DNA of 15,271 nucleotides. It comes from Spirochaetaceae bacterium (GTDB lineage: Bacteria > Spirochaetota > Spirochaetia > DSM-27196 > PXBQ01). Position 1 is the stretch's first letter. Every line of letters begins with the position of its first letter. Position numbers and translations under genes: made by a program. Below are positions 14,481 through 15,271 of this stretch, piece after piece. Where the stretch lies: NCBI GenBank assembly GCA_003566875.1, contig PXBQ01000103.1:1-15271 (forward strand), read 5' to 3'. The notes beneath the pieces are model-generated. The model made no database searches and was not told the DNA's origin. It saw only the letters and a program-made list of their open reading frames with translations.

Positions 14481-15271
14481 CTAGTCGCACTGGGACGAGC
14501 CGACTGGGACAATTTTGAGACCTCATGGGACTTCCGCCAACAGCCGTTGCTACGCCAGGAACTGAAGGCCACCACGATGGAGGCGAGCTGGCGTAAATGG
14601 GAGACGCACTGCGCCGCCGCGATCCGGCGGATGCAGGAACTGGAGACGGAGAACAACCGGCTCTTCATCGAAGCCTACGGCTTGCAGGACGAACTTTCGT
14701 CCGAGGTGCCGGAGGAACAAATCACCCTCGCCCGCGCCGACCAGCGTACGGATATGGCCGCCTTCCTCTCCTACGCGGTCGGCTGCATGATGGGGCGTTA
14801 TTCGCTCGACGAGCCCGGCCTGATCCTAGCCGACGCCGGCGCCACTCTGCAGGATTACCTGGCCAAAGTCTCCAACCCGACCTTCATGCCCGACGAAGAC
14901 GGCATCGTCCCGGTGCTGGACGGGGAATGGTTTGCCGACGACATCGTCGCCCGCACCTGCGAATTTCTCCGCATCACCTTCGGCGAGGCCACCCTCAACG
15001 AAAACATCCGGTTCATTGAGGAGTCGTTGGGCAAGGACCTCCGGAAATATTTCCTCACCGACTTCTACAAGAACCACATCAGCAACGAACGTGCCTACGG
15101 CTACAAGAAGCGCCCCATCTACTGGCTCTTTCGTAGCCCCAAGGGCGGATTCGCCGCGCTGGTCTATCTTCACCGGATGACCCGCGACACCCCCAACCAG
15201 ATCCTCAACCGCTACCTGCGCGACTACCTCAAGAAGCTCCAGGCCCGGATCGAGCACCTCGACCACGTCCA
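14481..15271 (+). CDS. pglX: C-terminal region of a BREX PglX-type DNA adenine methyltransferase, in-frame with the upstream gene, 3' open
   Basis: About 263 residues read on without a stop to the window edge, in the same frame as the TPR-like protein. The blocks RADWDNFETSWDFRQQPLL, RRMQELETENNRLFIEAYGL, SYAVGCMMGRYSLDEPGLI, then FLTDFYKNHISNERAYGYKK and KKRPIYWLFRSPKGGF are typical of the C-terminal half of PglX, the BREX methyltransferase that marks self DNA. The catalytic NPPY-containing domain would lie upstream and is absent, so this piece cannot methylate DNA alone. Codon use shifts sharply: by hand count 19 of 23 Ala codons are GCC here, against about 4 of 31 just before. This means either transferred DNA or a chimeric assembly. 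No separate start codon with a Shine-Dalgarno is evident. The family call is from memory of PglX sequences; the junction position is good to about 30 bases. Confidence 0.75.

Noticed and set aside
14597..15019. 140-residue + strand frame inside the PglX region
   Set aside because: It is an out-of-frame shadow; the frame continuous with 13641 carries the conserved PglX blocks.

Overview
The window is a bacterial chromosome segment of fairly high G+C. It is densely packed, with nearly all genes on the + strand and many overlapping or touching their neighbour. The gene order rplU–prp-like–rpmA–obg–nadD–LCP/LytR-like–rsfS–spoVG–(tRNA-Gln)–rplY–pth–tilS–ftsH matches, as I remember it, the order on the Borrelia chromosome. 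Together with the L21, L27 and SpoVG sequences it points to a spirochaete (Spirochaetota), probably a free-living, higher-GC lineage. That placement rests on synteny recalled from memory, not on a search.

Layout. (1) 1–3787: the 3' half of gltB and complete gltD, the two subunits of NADPH-dependent glutamate synthase (ammonia assimilation). (2) 3884–8162: a ribosome-centred operon of rplU, a Prp-type protease gene, rpmA, the GTPase gene obg, nadD, a membrane-anchored degenerate LCP/LytR_C protein gene and rsfS. Ribosome parts, assembly and silencing factors and NAD synthesis are interleaved and translationally coupled. (3) 8066–8480: the only minus-strand gene, encoding a 64-residue protein that is half Asp/Glu with no basic residue. 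It overlaps the 3' end of rsfS tail to tail. Just beyond it lies a consensus sigma70-type promoter driving spoVG. (4) 8481–9094: spoVG, then a 208-bp gap with hairpins, then tRNA-Gln(UUG). (5) 9126–13672: rplY (L25/CTC), pth, tilS and ftsH, linked by short gaps or overlaps. pth has no ATG, GTG or TTG start at its conserved N-terminus and appears to start at ATT behind a strong Shine-Dalgarno sequence. (6) 13641–15271: an exported TPR-like protein whose frame runs without interruption, near base 14,480, into the C-terminal part of a BREX-type PglX methyltransferase. Codon use changes abruptly there.

Most of the window is conserved housekeeping DNA. The points most worth a second look are the in-frame TPR::PglX junction (real recombination or assembly chimera), the ATT start of pth, the acidic antisense gene and the serine tail it imposes on RsfS, and the Prp-like protease beside an L27 that has no N-terminal extension to cleave. 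I see no CRISPR array, insertion sequence or complete defence system inside the window. If the junction is real, a BREX cassette may continue beyond the right edge.
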